Assembly: GCA_963693085.1 (NCBI GenBank)
Contig: OY856413.1
Coordinates: 541,460,379 to 541,524,378, forward strand
Direction: 5' to 3'
From: Alisma plantago-aquatica
Lineage: Eukaryota > Streptophyta > Magnoliopsida > Alismatales > Alismataceae
DNA: 64,000 nt
Shown here: one piece after another, positions 22,271 through 33,849 of the stretch
Layout of the letters: the number at the start of each line of letters is the position of its first letter
Position numbering within the stretch: position 1 is the stretch's first letter
Position numbers and translations under genes: made by a program
Notes under the pieces: model-generated
The model's database searches: none
The model's input: only the letters and a program-made list of their open reading frames with translations
Told to the model about the DNA's origin: nothing

Positions 22271-23854
22271 AGTTTTGGTATCAGAGCTCTAGGTTCGCTG
22301 AGTCTATAGGGATTTAGGATTAGGTTGTGTTCATTCTTATGAGTTTTCTAGATTTTCTTACAATCATCTTTTGCCTTAGCGGAAGCAAATCCAAGATGTC
22401 TGGAAACCATGAAAAACATGATGCTGAGCACAGTGATGATGCATCTGTTGATGGAGCTGTAGGGCAGGCACATGAAGATCGGGTGCCTGAGGTCCCCCAA
22501 CCTGACCCAGCCATTATTGAACATCATGCCTACTAACAGCTTATGGGGTAGATGATGGCTACGATGAATCTCATGGTTGAGCGATTGCCGGTGCCACATC
22601 CGAGAGCACAGGCTCCCCATGGAGAAGCATCGGGTATTGGGAAGATCTTGGAGCGGCTTCGCCGAGTCGAAGCTTCGGAGTATGCTGGAATGGCTGATCC
22701 AGCAGATGTAGATCTGTGGCTGACAAGTCTTGAGAAGGCTTTCCGGATCCTCGACATCCCCGAAGCAGACAAAGTGAAGCACGTTGTCTACCTTCTGAGA
22801 GGTAGTGCTGGTTACTGGTGGACCATCGAGGAGGAGAAGCAGCCTAGTGAGGTGATCAGTTGGGAAGTTTTTCGGCGAGAGTTCGTCAGCAGATACTTCC
22901 TGAAGACGTATCTGGATGAGAAGATCAGTTAGTTTGAGAGCCTGCGACAAGGAACGATGAACAACACTGAGTACGAGGCTAAGTTCATGGATCTGTTTAG
23001 GTTTTCTCCTCACATGGCGGTGACAGATGAAGAGCGGATCAGACGTTTTGAGAAAGGTCTGAGTTTTGAGCTGACAACACCTGTGTCTGCGTTGGAGAAC
23101 CGAGAGCAGTTTGCTATGTTTGTGGAATCCGTCCAAAGGATCAAACGATCAGTAAGGGAGAAGAGAGAGTCTATGGCTAAGAAGAGACCTGCTCAGTTCC
23201 AGGGATAGAGGTTTGGAGGCTTTGAGAAGCCAAGGTTTGCGGCACCGTCAGTAATGAGAGGTTCCAGTGTACCGTCTCAGTGGTCTCCGAGTAAGGGAAG
23301 TGGTTGTGTTTCTTCACCGTCAAAGGCATATAGTACAGCCTCTGTGGCAGTGACAGGGCCAGCTAGGCCACGGTTTGAGGATAGGTCATGCCATCTTTGT
23401 GGACAGATCGGGCATTTCAGGCTCAAATGCCCGAATAGAGATGTTGAAGTGACGCAGCAGCCGAGGCAGAATCCACAAGGGTTAGAGAGACAATAGCCTA
23501 GTGGTAGCAGAGGGCGAGGACGCGGTCAAGCATCGCAAGCAGGATCTTCTGCTCAAGGTAGCAGAGGACGTGGACAGCAAGCAACGACTCGATTCTATGC
23601 TATGAGTCAGCCAGAGGCGATAGTCAACCCACGAGTGGTGACAGGTCAGATGGAGTTATTTCATTCTGATATGTCTTCGTCTTGCTTTATATCTGTTCTG
23701 GTTGACCCGGGTGCTACACACTCTTTTATCGCCTATAGTATGCTTGAGAACTGTCGTTTACCTGTTTGTTGTAAGAAGGATAGCTTGTTGTTAGAAACCC
23801 CTCTTGCTGGTTCCTCGATGCTTCGAGAAGAGTGTCCATCTTGTGTCTTATCTT
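22271..23854 (+). pseudogene. TK2 second internal region: PBS, gag, start of protease (truncated)
   Basis: PBS TGGTATCAGAGCTCT at 22276, gag ATG at 22396, gag core (FERLRRVE near 22650) and zinc knuckle CHLCGQIGHFRLKC at 23389-23430. The gag-to-protease frame is open across the position of the TK2 TGA, then the protease motif VDPGATHSFIA. Stops at about 22533, 22551, 22930, 23206 and 23494 break it. Homology to TK2 (15040-15260) ends at about 23854, partway through the protease; RT to integrase and a third LTR are missing. Confidence 0.88.
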
Positions 23855-24660
23855 TGTGGGTCTTACTCTCTCTAGAGTTCACCACATATCTCATCCTACC
23901 ACTAGATATCCTCCTCGTATAAGAGCTTGAGGCTCAGGCACACTCATCTCTATCTTAACTTAGCTTATCATAAGTAGGAAAAGGGAATGCACTTTGATCA
24001 TCATGACTTAGCATAGATCCTCTAAGAGTGGATTCGGCTCATATACAACTCAAATATTAATAAGAAAACTTATACCATCATGGATTAAAGTTAGATAAGA
24101 TTCTATATGCTTATTTCCTTTGTCTTTCTTTTGTCTATCTATCTATCACATAACCTTATGAGGCTCTAGACATCTAATCTAGATATATTCTCTCTTCTAG
24201 ACTGATGTCACTCCCTTTCACTTAGATTGCATGAACACCCACTACTCTCCTGTGTGAGGGACACATTGTTATATTTACATATATATAATAAAACATTATA
24301 TAGTTTTTCTCCGAGAAAGAAGGCATCAAAGAAAACTGTCGAGGTGCGAGCCGATTGGGAAACAAAACCAAACCAGCAAACTCGAGTGTCCAACACCCAG
24401 TAGATAGTCTAGTGTCAAGTAACCTAGTAAAATGATGAGAACATGGTGTAGACTAGTGTAGCTACCCAATACATATGAGCTCTATATGGAAAGGGTTTCA
24501 GACACTTGTTTAAACCTAGTTCTCGAACATCTGGGTTCTAACCTAGAGGCTAGGTCAAACCTTATTCCTATAGCACAACTTACTAAGTTTCTAGGGTTTT
24601 AAGTGAAAAGTAAAACTTAGTTTTATGTTTCATGGTGAGCAATGGTCAGGTGTAGCTATT
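23855..24660 (-). other. Non-coding stretch: probable UN3 leader and rearrangement junction
   Basis: Reading minus from the UN3 PBS, this is an AT-rich 5' untranslated-like leader with no gag recognisable before it meets TK2 at 23854/23855. The only ORF above 60 codons (24208-24396) has no recognisable motif. The plus strand at the junction begins TGTGGGTCTTACTCTC, which could itself be an LTR start, but I found no partner terminus. Confidence 0.4.
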
Positions 24661-24680
24661 GTTCATGCCCTGATACCAAC
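24661..24680 (-). other. UN3 primer binding site
   Basis: The minus strand reads GTTGGTATCAGGGCATGAAC, starting directly at the LTR end. TGGTATCAGGGC is an initiator-Met PBS with one mismatch to TGGTATCAGAGC. It defines 24681-28105 as the 5' LTR of a minus-strand element. Confidence 0.7.
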
Positions 24681-27600
24681 TGTAATGTCCCCGGATTTTG
24701 GCTTCTCCATACCCTATTGGGAATGAGAGGTCAGAATCCGAAAACATCATCCAATCATATCAGAGAGTGATGCGGAAGCGAAATACGCATACATGAACAT
24801 CAACCATAATATACACCATAACACATCTCAACATTCCACGTGTATATTTATATGACATGAATTATTACAAAATGATTTACAATTACATATTGAATAAAAA
24901 TTCTACAAACTATGAACATGTATGCTATCTAGGATCTTAGACAATAGGTACAGCATGTACAACTTGCTCACATCCTATTCTTTTATCCCATTCTAGCTCT
25001 GGACCTAGAAAATACGAGAAACAAAAACATCAACAAAAGTTGGTACGTGGAATTAAAGAACTATACTATGTTGGCATATTGAAAATACTTGAAAAAGAAG
25101 AAAGAGAAAAAGAAACATTATTTAATGGCAAAAAATTAGGTAAACCCAAGTTATTAATCATATTTCGATGGACATGTATTACTATGGTGGACTTAGCACA
25201 AACAGATAATATTGGGCCCTATCCCCGCATACCTTGTACCATTAGGGATCTCCCCGCGTACCTTGTACCATTAGGGAGGTGCTAGTCAACATTAATACTT
25301 TCCCTCTCTAATAGGGATATTAATGAACCATCATTAACTACATTCCATTTTTCTTTCTTTAGTGTTCCTATTGTTCAAGGCGGAAATGACAATACATATA
25401 GATCTACATCCAACAATGTATTTCAAATACAAGCAAGCAAGTACACATATTTAACATCTAGTAAATCTAGTCATATAATTATATCCACGTACCTGAGTTC
25501 ATAGATTTCTAATCATTCTTTCTCATCTAGTTATCCGGTCATCACCTGATTAATAACAAAATTACATACATGCATTAGATTCTCATCATTAATCCTAATT
25601 AGAAGCATTTTAGGGTTTTGGCCAAGATAGGTTCCAAGTTTCTTGTAAGTTCATTAAATGATCTTATACTTATCTAGGGGTCATCATGAAGGTGTGGTTC
25701 AAGTTTCAAGTCATTATGACGTTCCATGCACTTTCTATGATCATATCAAGGTTTAAGGCATTTACATGCATTCTAGGGTCAAAAGACTCACAATAGAGAA
25801 ACCGAGATCAAGTATCATCAAGGAAAGAAGAGTCAAGCATAAGGGATGGTTTTAGATCATCAATAAAAGAACATAAGAAACACATTCAAAGTAGGGTGAT
25901 GTCCACTAGGGTCTAGACATCGAACCACCAACATGAAGCACCAACATTCGCTCATACATGCAGTTATCATAATAGCACACTTATGTCATCATGAGTACAA
26001 GGAATTTTATAAGGTATCCCAAATGTTCCAGGAGCATAAAATATTGATTTCATGATTGGTTAATCATTTAGAGTCATAAGGAAGCAAGGTTAGGATTATA
26101 AGAGCAATGTACATCATTATAGCCCAAAATGGTCACATATGTACAAAAAGGAGTCATTTATGAGAAAATAGGGAGAATAAGACCTTCAATAGGGATACGA
26201 GGACATGAGAGTTACTGATTTGATACTTAGATGGGTATATATGCATCAAAGTTCCAAAATTCATCATAACATTGCATTAAGTATGTTAAGAAGATCAAAA
26301 TGTAGCATTTTTGGAAAAACAGTGAACAAACGAAGGAATTAGGGTCTGCAATTATGTCCAAGTTGTATATCTTTTCGAGACGATCAAAATGGTATATAAA
26401 TTTATCCTATTTGGCCAAGTGAACTATTTATGGTGAATTATCTAATATTATGTCATTTTACTGGATTTTGAAAAACGTTTACCTATTAGGCAGCCTGGTT
26501 CATCCAGTTATTGAACCCAGATCAGGCTGAACCGAGAATCAAGGGGCACGAGCGTTCTCTTTCTATCTCACCCCCATCTCCCTCGTGTTCTCGAGCTGAT
26601 GCAGAACCCTGCTTTCCATCTTCCGTCGTTCCTGCAAGCACGGGCGCCGCCACATGAGATGGAAATGCGGCGATTCTGGAGCTTATCCTCCTTGTTTTCT
26701 CCTCACCGACACACATCCCAGCAACGGATCTGACTGCTCTGCCCTGACCATCACCCGTGAGGCTGGTTTTGATGAGTGTAGCCTCCATGCCATGGGATGA
26801 TGACCTGATCTACGCCGCCCTCACTTGGTCAGTCGTGGACGTCGCAGTGACAAGATCAAAGAGAGCTTCATAGCTCCATCGTGGTGTCCTTCTTGGAGCC
26901 GCGGCGGAGCAGTGCAGTAAGGGTGAAGATTGCTTTGAGGGTAATCCGTAGTCTGGTGTGCGAAGGGATCAGGGTGATTCTCCGTCCTTCGCCAGGGTGA
27001 CCACTACCTCCGTTGTGATGGACTCCAGACCATCCCCTCTGCTTCATCTTCTTGAAACGGCGCCGCTTGCAAGTTCTGCGGCTCCAGCAACAGCCTAGCT
27101 AGGAGTTGCGAGGTCAGGGTATGTTTTCTTCTTCATCGAGGCAGAGTTATAGACCTACGAGTTCTCTCTTTGGCCAGGATTTAGAAGCCTTCGTTAAGTC
27201 CGTACACACCCGAGAATGCTTAGTCATCTCCCTAGAGTTTGGTAGATGATTCCTTCACCTCAATACCAGTCTTGATCCCCCTTTATTGCCTTGAACCTCG
27301 TCTGGTTCAGTTAGTTCTAATAGAAATGGAGTGGGAGCGGAGAACGAGAGGTTGCAATATATTCTATTGGGTGGGACTTATCGATCGCTAAGTAGTGCCA
27401 CGCATTGCAGATCTATTCTACCACCTAGGTTTGGCTTAGACTTGCAAACTTCACATTCTCAGACTGCCAAGATCATGGCTCGGTCAGACTTTAGCCCCAT
27501 TTAGTCGGCAGTTGAGGAAAAACTCTCCACCATTAGATCAATATTTAGGGCCAGGGTTAGATTTCCCAAATGTGGGTCCATGGTGTACTTCTTGTGTGAG

Positions 27601-28105
27601 TCCCAACTGCAGCATGGTTGCATGATAATTGGGCTAATGTAGATGAATAAATATCAAGCTTACTTCTACTTATTTATAACCTTAGTCATTAAACTAATAC
27701 TTGAAACCCAATCATCTCTCATCTAGATGATGAAAATTATAAACATTAGTTCCTCAACATGCGATTTAGCATTTAGCAAGGTTTAATACCAAAAATCCAA
27801 GATTTGTTCATTAAATTTGATTTCTCAAATGACCTCATAAATGAGTGTGCAAAGCTTAAATTCAATTCAAATACTTTTTCAAATCTTGATCAGACGAGTC
27901 TATGAACACTTGTTATGTTATTAAAATGCATCAAGGCTCATCAATTGACTACAATATCTCATTGTGACTACTACATTGACTTCTTGGCCTCATAAGTACA
28001 CAACTCATTTAACCAATTCCATAGTTTGATGCCAAACTATTTCACAACATTGTTGGCCTTAAATACTATACTAAATGTCAAAACCCTAAAATACGGGCTA
28101 TCACA
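24681..28105 (-). mobile_element. UN3 5' LTR (about 3425 bp)
   Basis: The minus strand runs from TGTGATAGCCCGTATTTTAG at 28105 to GGGGACATTACA at 24681, next to the PBS. A minus-strand TATAAATA lies near 27662-27670. It contains a 29-bp direct duplication (25223-25280, CCCCGCRTACCTTGTACC) and a GC-rich island (26520-27120) in AT-rich surroundings. No second LTR of this family is present, so length rests on the PBS and TG/CA termini alone. The initiator-Met PBS and large LTR suggest a chromovirus, but no coding domain is left to confirm it. Confidence 0.6.
25223..25280. repeat. Two 29-bp direct repeats
   Basis: Two adjacent copies of CCCCGCRTACCTTGTACC followed by ATTAGGGA, differing at about three positions. 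They lie inside the UN3 LTR and look like a local tandem duplication. Confidence 0.85.
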
Positions 28106-29050
28106 TTACCACTAATCGTGAGATAAGGGTATAAGTTGAGGATTAAACATGATAAAAAGGTCACCCTTAACTTTTTCTTTTGATTTCAAACTCTTTGTTT
28201 CCTCACATTCAATCACATAAAGCAACCTTGCAAGGGAAATAAAACCTGATTTCTCTAATCTGATTTCAACAATAAAGATATATATTTAAACATTCATTCT
28301 ATTTCTCAACCTTCCATGTACATACGACATGATACACAAATACATTCTCTATTATTAAGGAAACAAAGCTACTCATCATCATTTACAACTCTCTCTCAAC
28401 TCTATACAAGGACCTACAGTGACATGGACCAAGTGAACTTAACTAATCTCATACTTAACTCTTGTAGTAGATCTACTCTGATGCATTGATATCTTCAGCC
28501 CACTTGGTTCCCTAAACTTTTGTGGATAGAGGGGTGAGCCTACTCGCTTAGTGAATGATTACTTCAAAGAAACAATTTAAAGCACTTAGATATTCAAAGA
28601 TAAGTTATTTGAGCAACTAGATATAAAGCAGAATAGTAACGAGTTATAAAGGAAATAATTTTTCACATACATATAATTGACAGGATTACTCTATATATGC
28701 AAAAGGAGTAAATTAATATTGCACATACTTGAATAATCTCAAAGATGACTAGTAAATCAAAAACATACAAAGACTAATTGAATAACTGTACACATTTGAT
28801 TAGCCTCTCATTCATTTTATTATGCCTTGAACCCACATGAGGTGTACCACAACATGTTAAAGAATCACAGCAAGCTACAATCTCACTATACATGGACTAG
28901 AAGCATGCATGGGTTCCTAAGCCTATCACTCGAGTAAGACCATGTATGTTGTGGGCCTCGGAACGTATGCCTCTCAGAAGCTAATGGGAGTGGTCAAATA
29001 TCTCAAACAACACCTCTTAACCTAGATATTCAGTCAGGGAGTCAATTCCC
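28106..29050. other. Unresolved LTR-like sequence
   Basis: No gene is visible. Layout resembles Tekay-type LTRs read in minus orientation: GGGGTGAGCCTACTCGC near 28531 corresponds to GGGGTGAGACACACAG near 8668, and TTATGCCTTGAACCCACATG near 28820 resembles the TTATGCCCTGAGGAAGTGAG stretch near 8974. It may be the remnant into which UN3 inserted. Both boundaries are uncertain. Confidence 0.35.
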
Positions 29051-30943
29051 CATGCTAGTTATGTGCTATTTTGTTGACTTCCTAAGGGAAAAGAAGTTTT
29101 AAATTTTATATCTCAACTCATCAATCACCCACAAGTGTACGGGAACAATTGTAGTCGAAGTCAAACCATAAAGAGCTAGGCTAGCTTGGCACAAAAGAAC
29201 TAATGTTCAGCAATCTAAGTCAGATTACAACAGTAGAATTTGATTGCAACTAGCTAAAAGACAAGTAAACAACAAAATGACTTAAATTTTAACGCTGAAA
29301 TCAGATTTTAGAAAGTCTTGACAATAACATCTCACTATCATAACATCACATCATGTACAACTATGAAATTAAAGCATGCCATGATTTGCAAGGAGGCTGC
29401 CATCATCATGCACCTCCCAGTGACATGAGACGGTTCTCATCTTCACATAAAACCTCCATGTCTATGCTTAGATTCGAACACAACCTTGATCCCTCAACAT
29501 TCTTCAGCCACTCCAGTGGTCAAGAGCATGTTGCCATGAGATCTACTCTTTACTCCCTCATACATCCTCCCGAATAGCACAAGGAAGTATAAAACATGTA
29601 TAAAAGGTGGTTACTCAAGCATACAAGTAGTAAAACACCGTAGGAACTCATGGATAAGAAAATTAACTAACATTCAATATAAATTTTGAGTTCACATGAG
29701 TAATGGCATGGGAGTTACTCTCCCATTCCCAAGAAGAAGGTTCTACTTGCACATAATGGAGAAACATAAGTACATTGTAGAATTTTTAGAGTTTTGCATA
29801 GCTAAAGAGAAGAAAAAGCAAAGGGAACCAAAGGTGAACTCAAGAGGAGTAGAACTCCTACTAGAGGACAAAATTTCACCCTTAAAGCTTCTACAACTCA
29901 AACAATCTTCCCTTCTGAGAAGATTTAATGAGAAGAGAAGCTCTGCTACATCTTTTGGAGAAAAATGGTGAAGAATGGAGGTTCTTTCCAAAGAAACTTC
30001 TTATTCCTCATTCAACTTAGACATTCAAGAAAGAGAATTTAAGTTCAGCAAGGGTGGTAACGTATTAAATGAAACAGTAAACTAGGAAACATTAAATGGA
30101 ACTTGGATCACTAAGCCAAACAATTAGTGAATCTACAACAAAAACTTTTAGCTATTAAGGATGCAAAAGCTGGAATCTTAGTTAATGTTAGTAAAAAAAA
30201 ATTCTCTCCTTGTTTTCCCAAAAGATATGATATTGGATTAGGGGTTCTGGCACTCGGCTACTAAGGTAGGCTTATGCACAGAAGGAGTGTCGGTTCGTGT
30301 ATTTTACCCTCTTTTTAGGACATATCACCTAATTGTCATGGCCAGATCGGACTTACACTAGGTTGGTATGACATGTGGGCAGTTTTAGCCATCTTTTATG
30401 GGTAATTAAGGTGAAGTGAACCAAAAGGGAATTTTAATTAGTCTTGGATTTCACATCTTTTTCCCAGAACAAATGAGAGTTAACTGAACTACAACATTAG
30501 CTAGAATCCATTCATTTAATTTGAAAAAATTTCACTAAAAAAGGTTGGTTGTAAAATCACTAAAGGTTTGGCAAAGGCGTCATGTGTTCTAGGTAGTGTT
30601 GCAAAGTTGACGTATTCACAAAGTTTATTACCAATTACATGTATTGGGAAATCTAGGATGAAAAAAATGAAAATTCAGGTTACGAACATAAATCTAAAAT
30701 TAAGCACATATTGGTGGTCGTAAAGTTTCATTTGATTCATGCATGCTCTTTAAAAAAAAATTCAAATGATAATTCTCATAAGAGAGGACAAAATAGTTTA
30801 AACTAAGAGGAAAAACAATTCATTACATCAGATAAGCCTCACATCATACAAAACTCGCCATGATAAAAATAGAAACTCAAAAACAAGAACTAGAGAAAAG
30901 ATGATGACATAAACAACTTCATCTACATTACTGACCGGTTGCA
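29050..30943 (-). mobile_element. AT2 3' LTR (left boundary uncertain)
   Basis: Its minus-strand start TGCAACCGGTCAG at 30943 follows a strong polypurine tract. A U5-like block (CACCCACAAGTGTACGGG, 29125-29142) and a motif resembling the AT1 R region (ATGAGTAATGGCATGGGAG near 29697) occur in the LTR order seen in AT1. The matching 5' LTR lies right of the window, so the 29050 end is an estimate. Small ORFs at 29353 and 29696-29991 have no recognised homology. Confidence 0.5.
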
Positions 30944-30963
30944 CCCCTCCCCCAAGCTTGAAA
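30944..30963 (-). other. AT2 polypurine tract
   Basis: The minus strand reads CAAGCTTGGGGGAGGGG directly before TGCAACC. It lies about 115 bp downstream of the AT2 3' ORF and would prime plus-strand synthesis. It is the longest purine run of this kind near the element end. Confidence 0.7.
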
Positions 30964-31077
30964 TTTGTAGTGTCTCACTGCATGAATCAAACCTAAGGTA
31001 GAAGCAACTGGTTACCTATCATGGATGAAATCAGCAAGAGGGGCCATTACTCCCGTGACCAGATTGGAAGTACTAGT

Positions 31078-32486
31078 TCAGCAAGTCATCGGCATCAGGA
31101 GTATCAATGACATCGGTTGTGGAGTGGGATCGGGATGTGGTGGAGCAGGTGTATGTTGTGGCATTGGATAGTGGCCTTGAGCGATATGCCACATATCCAT
31201 GCGCTGGACCATCTCATGCATCACTGAGTATTGTTGGCCCATCAGATCGAGTCGGCTATCTAGATGGTCAAAACATTGTTGAGCATATCCATAGATATGT
31301 CGTACATCAGGTGTAGCCCAAGTGTACTTAGTCTGAGTGTCAGTGGAGGCAGGTGGAGGCTGAGCTATGGATGTTGTGGAAGGTGCATTTGGAGCATCTT
31401 ATTCTTCAGGGGCATCTGCATTATCATCTTGGCCACTAAGGTCAAACTTACAGTTGTCTTTATTCTCTAAGGTTATGATATCCAAGTCAGGCATCCCAAT
31501 GTACTGATCATTATCAAAATATTGTTTCAACTTTGTATCATCATTGTGCACCTTGGCAATCACACCTACAGAAATCAAAGATTGGATATCCACCAGGCCT
31601 TACCTTGTGCAGCCTCTAGACCGGTTAGGTCGACACCAAGCTTTGTGGCTATGTGGGTGATTAATCCCCCACACATGATGTCTCTAGATTCTCTATTTTT
31701 TATCTTCTTAATGTCCAAGAACCTTCTTAGAATGAAGTAACATGCGTTGATATGAAAATCATATACCATAGCCCACAGAAAGAATAAATCCTACCTCCCG
31801 CACATGCATTGGGTTTCTTTCTTAGCAAAGACACATGTTCTAAGAAGGCGGTGGATATATCTGAAGATTGGATTATGGATATTCGTTGCCCTGGCCTTCT
31901 TGGCCTCATGGTACTCCTCATCAGTGATCTCACTCCAGAAGACATTTCTTTCAAAATATGGAGGGTAAGACAATGCACCCTCGTAATGCCATTCCAAGAG
32001 CTCACAGAATCTTTTAAAAGTAATTTTAAAGTTTTACCCCAACAAGCGGAAGGTGATGATGACAAAAGGTTCAAGCCTATTCTTCAGGTCATCCACAACC
32101 TAGTAAGAAATTCTTAAATGAGGTGAGGTTATGTGTTGGTTACCATGCAGCATATGTCTTGGAGACCCACTTCCTTCAGATGATCTTTGACTTCATTCTT
32201 GAATCCCAAATGTCCCATGGTCTAATCACAAGCAAAATGTGTAGAGAGGACCCTACGAGAGATGAGGAATTGATATGTGGGGTCTTCCTCTACAGTCACC
32301 CTGAACTGAGTTGTGGAGACATAAGTGGGGCCTAAGGATGAGCTTGCTCCATGCTTGCGGTTTGATCCTTGCTTGACTAGGGTCATTGCTACTGGGAACT
32401 ACTAAAATGGCTTGGGACAATGCATGTCTAATAGGGTACATGTTGTGTCTTCTGACAGAAGTTTTGAATAATGAAGGGATGGACAT
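31078..32486 (-). pseudogene. AT2 3' ORF (Athila ORF2, 'putative plant transposon protein' type)
   Basis: Minus-strand fragments in order: FERNVFWSEITDEEYHEAKK, then NPIFRYIHRLLRTCVFAKKE, MVYDFHINACYFILRRFLD, the hallmark CGGLITHIATKLGVDLTGLE, an acidic stretch ending DNADAPEE, and a Pro/Gln-rich tail (TWATPDVRHIYGYAQQCFDH ... MHEMVQRMDMWH). This is the pattern of the extra ORF after pol in Athila elements, sometimes called env-like although its function is unknown. Frameshifts near 32253 and 31790 and a TAA at about 31399 break it. The N-terminus is poorly defined; the ATG at 32486 is only the first in the best frame. Confidence 0.65.
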
Positions 32487-33462
32487 GACATGTCTTTAGG
32501 AGGACACGACGTGTACCTGGAGGTCAACGGTGTTTGGAGGTTGGGAAAGGCGATTTCTTTGCCCAGTGTGACTTTGACTGTTCACAGTGTGTCATCACTT
32601 GTCGGTGATGAATTAGAGCCCAACAATGGAGTTGGTTACAGAATTGCCTTGCACTATGGGGACGAGGGAGGACTTGAGAAAATCTGAGTAGGTTGTGGAT
32701 GGCGCGGAGCTACTGCTTGCTTGGGGGAAGTGATGGCAGAGCTACTTCAGAGCGTCAGAGTTGTTGTGCACATGGCGGAGCGCAACAGCGGTGCTTGTTG
32801 TCGACTGGAGGTTGGGATCATTACACACGGATGAAGGGGCTTGCACGTGACTTATTGCAAAAGTGATTGTGACAGAGGCGGTTGAATATTAGGGTTAAAA
32901 ACCCGACTTCTTGTCTTTAGACACGGCGTGTCTTTTTAAGGGCACGACGCGTTCCCTTATATAAATTGCCTACTCTCTTGAAATCACCTTGACTGCCGAG
33001 GACACATTGTGTTCTATTTAAAACATGTCATGTAAGTTTCCAGGGGCCTATCTTAAAGTTATCAAATTGATAACAACATGTCATGTACAGATAAAGACAC
33101 AACGTGTGTTTTTCTAGAAAAATGAAGCCTAAAAATGAATTATGGTACACATCATGTTTGATGTAAAACACGTTGCGTCAATTTCTAGATGTTTGCTTGA
33201 TCCTCTCAACCTGATATCAATACGATGTGTGCAAATAAAGACATGTCGTGTATTGTTCCGGAAAGACCTTCCTTCAAAATGAACTAATGGACATGATGTA
33301 TTCGATTAAAAACATGATGTGCGTGTTTCTAGTGACTAACTTGTGAGGCCATACACATCGTGTCAAAAATTGAACACGTCATGTGTTCTGGAGTTTTACT
33401 CAATTCATTTGTCTGTGAGTGTTGGACACGACGTGTTCAAATAAAGACACGTCGTGTCTTCT
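32482..33462. repeat. Array of ACACGACGTGT-like palindromes between AT2 pol and 3' ORF
   Basis: About 15-20 degenerate copies of a 10-12 bp palindrome of the form GACACGACGTGTC, intact at 32503-32514 and twice at 33425-33457 (GGACACGACGTGTTC, GACACGTCGTGTC). Others are degraded to TG/CA variants such as ACATGTCATGT. Spacing is irregular, 25-70 bp. No coding capacity is seen in 32487-33849 apart from fortuitous ORFs. Confidence 0.8.
32957..32965 (-). promoter_or_regulatory. Candidate internal TATA box ahead of the AT2 3' ORF
   Basis: The minus strand reads TTTATATAA. The densest part of the palindrome array lies upstream (32970-33462) and the 3' ORF about 470 bp downstream, mimicking the array-then-TATA layout of the LTR U3 regions in this window. 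This is an inference from position only. Confidence 0.35.
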
Positions 33463-33849
33463 TGAATTTCTACATAATTTGTCTTCTTTTGGTCGGCACC
33501 TGTACAAACGATGATATATGTCTATGAGGGTCTGCACTATTACATTCATCCATGAAAAGTTTATTTTTGGAAATGAAAATTTTACTTGATTGAAAATAAA
33601 TAAAGAAATCTATCCTAATGTGGGGTCAACTCCCACGAGTTTATCTATTTAAAGTCCGGAGTGAGACTCTTCAACTCTTGAATCATGTATCTTGGAGAGA
33701 GCAAGAGGCTCCTTTGTCAATCTCTTTCCCGTCAGTGTACAACTTGCATCTCTGTCCATTAACCTTGAATGTTGATTACTTACCTTGTAGCTCTACTGTC
33801 CCGTAGGGATATACCTTCAAGAATAAGAATGACCCAGACCATTTAGATC

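Noticed and set aside
23855..24680. Solo LTR starting TGTGGGTCTTACTC
   Set aside because: No matching CA terminus plus target duplication could be found, and the right part is adjacent to a PBS as expected for a leader.
26522..26788. 88-codon minus-strand ORF in the GC-rich island
   Set aside because: No recognisable domain; GC-rich sequence is open by chance. Kept only as a possible captured fragment in the findings.
31107..31470. Plus-strand ORFs over the AT2 3' ORF
   Set aside because: The minus strand carries the recognisable Athila ORF2 motifs; these are its shadow.
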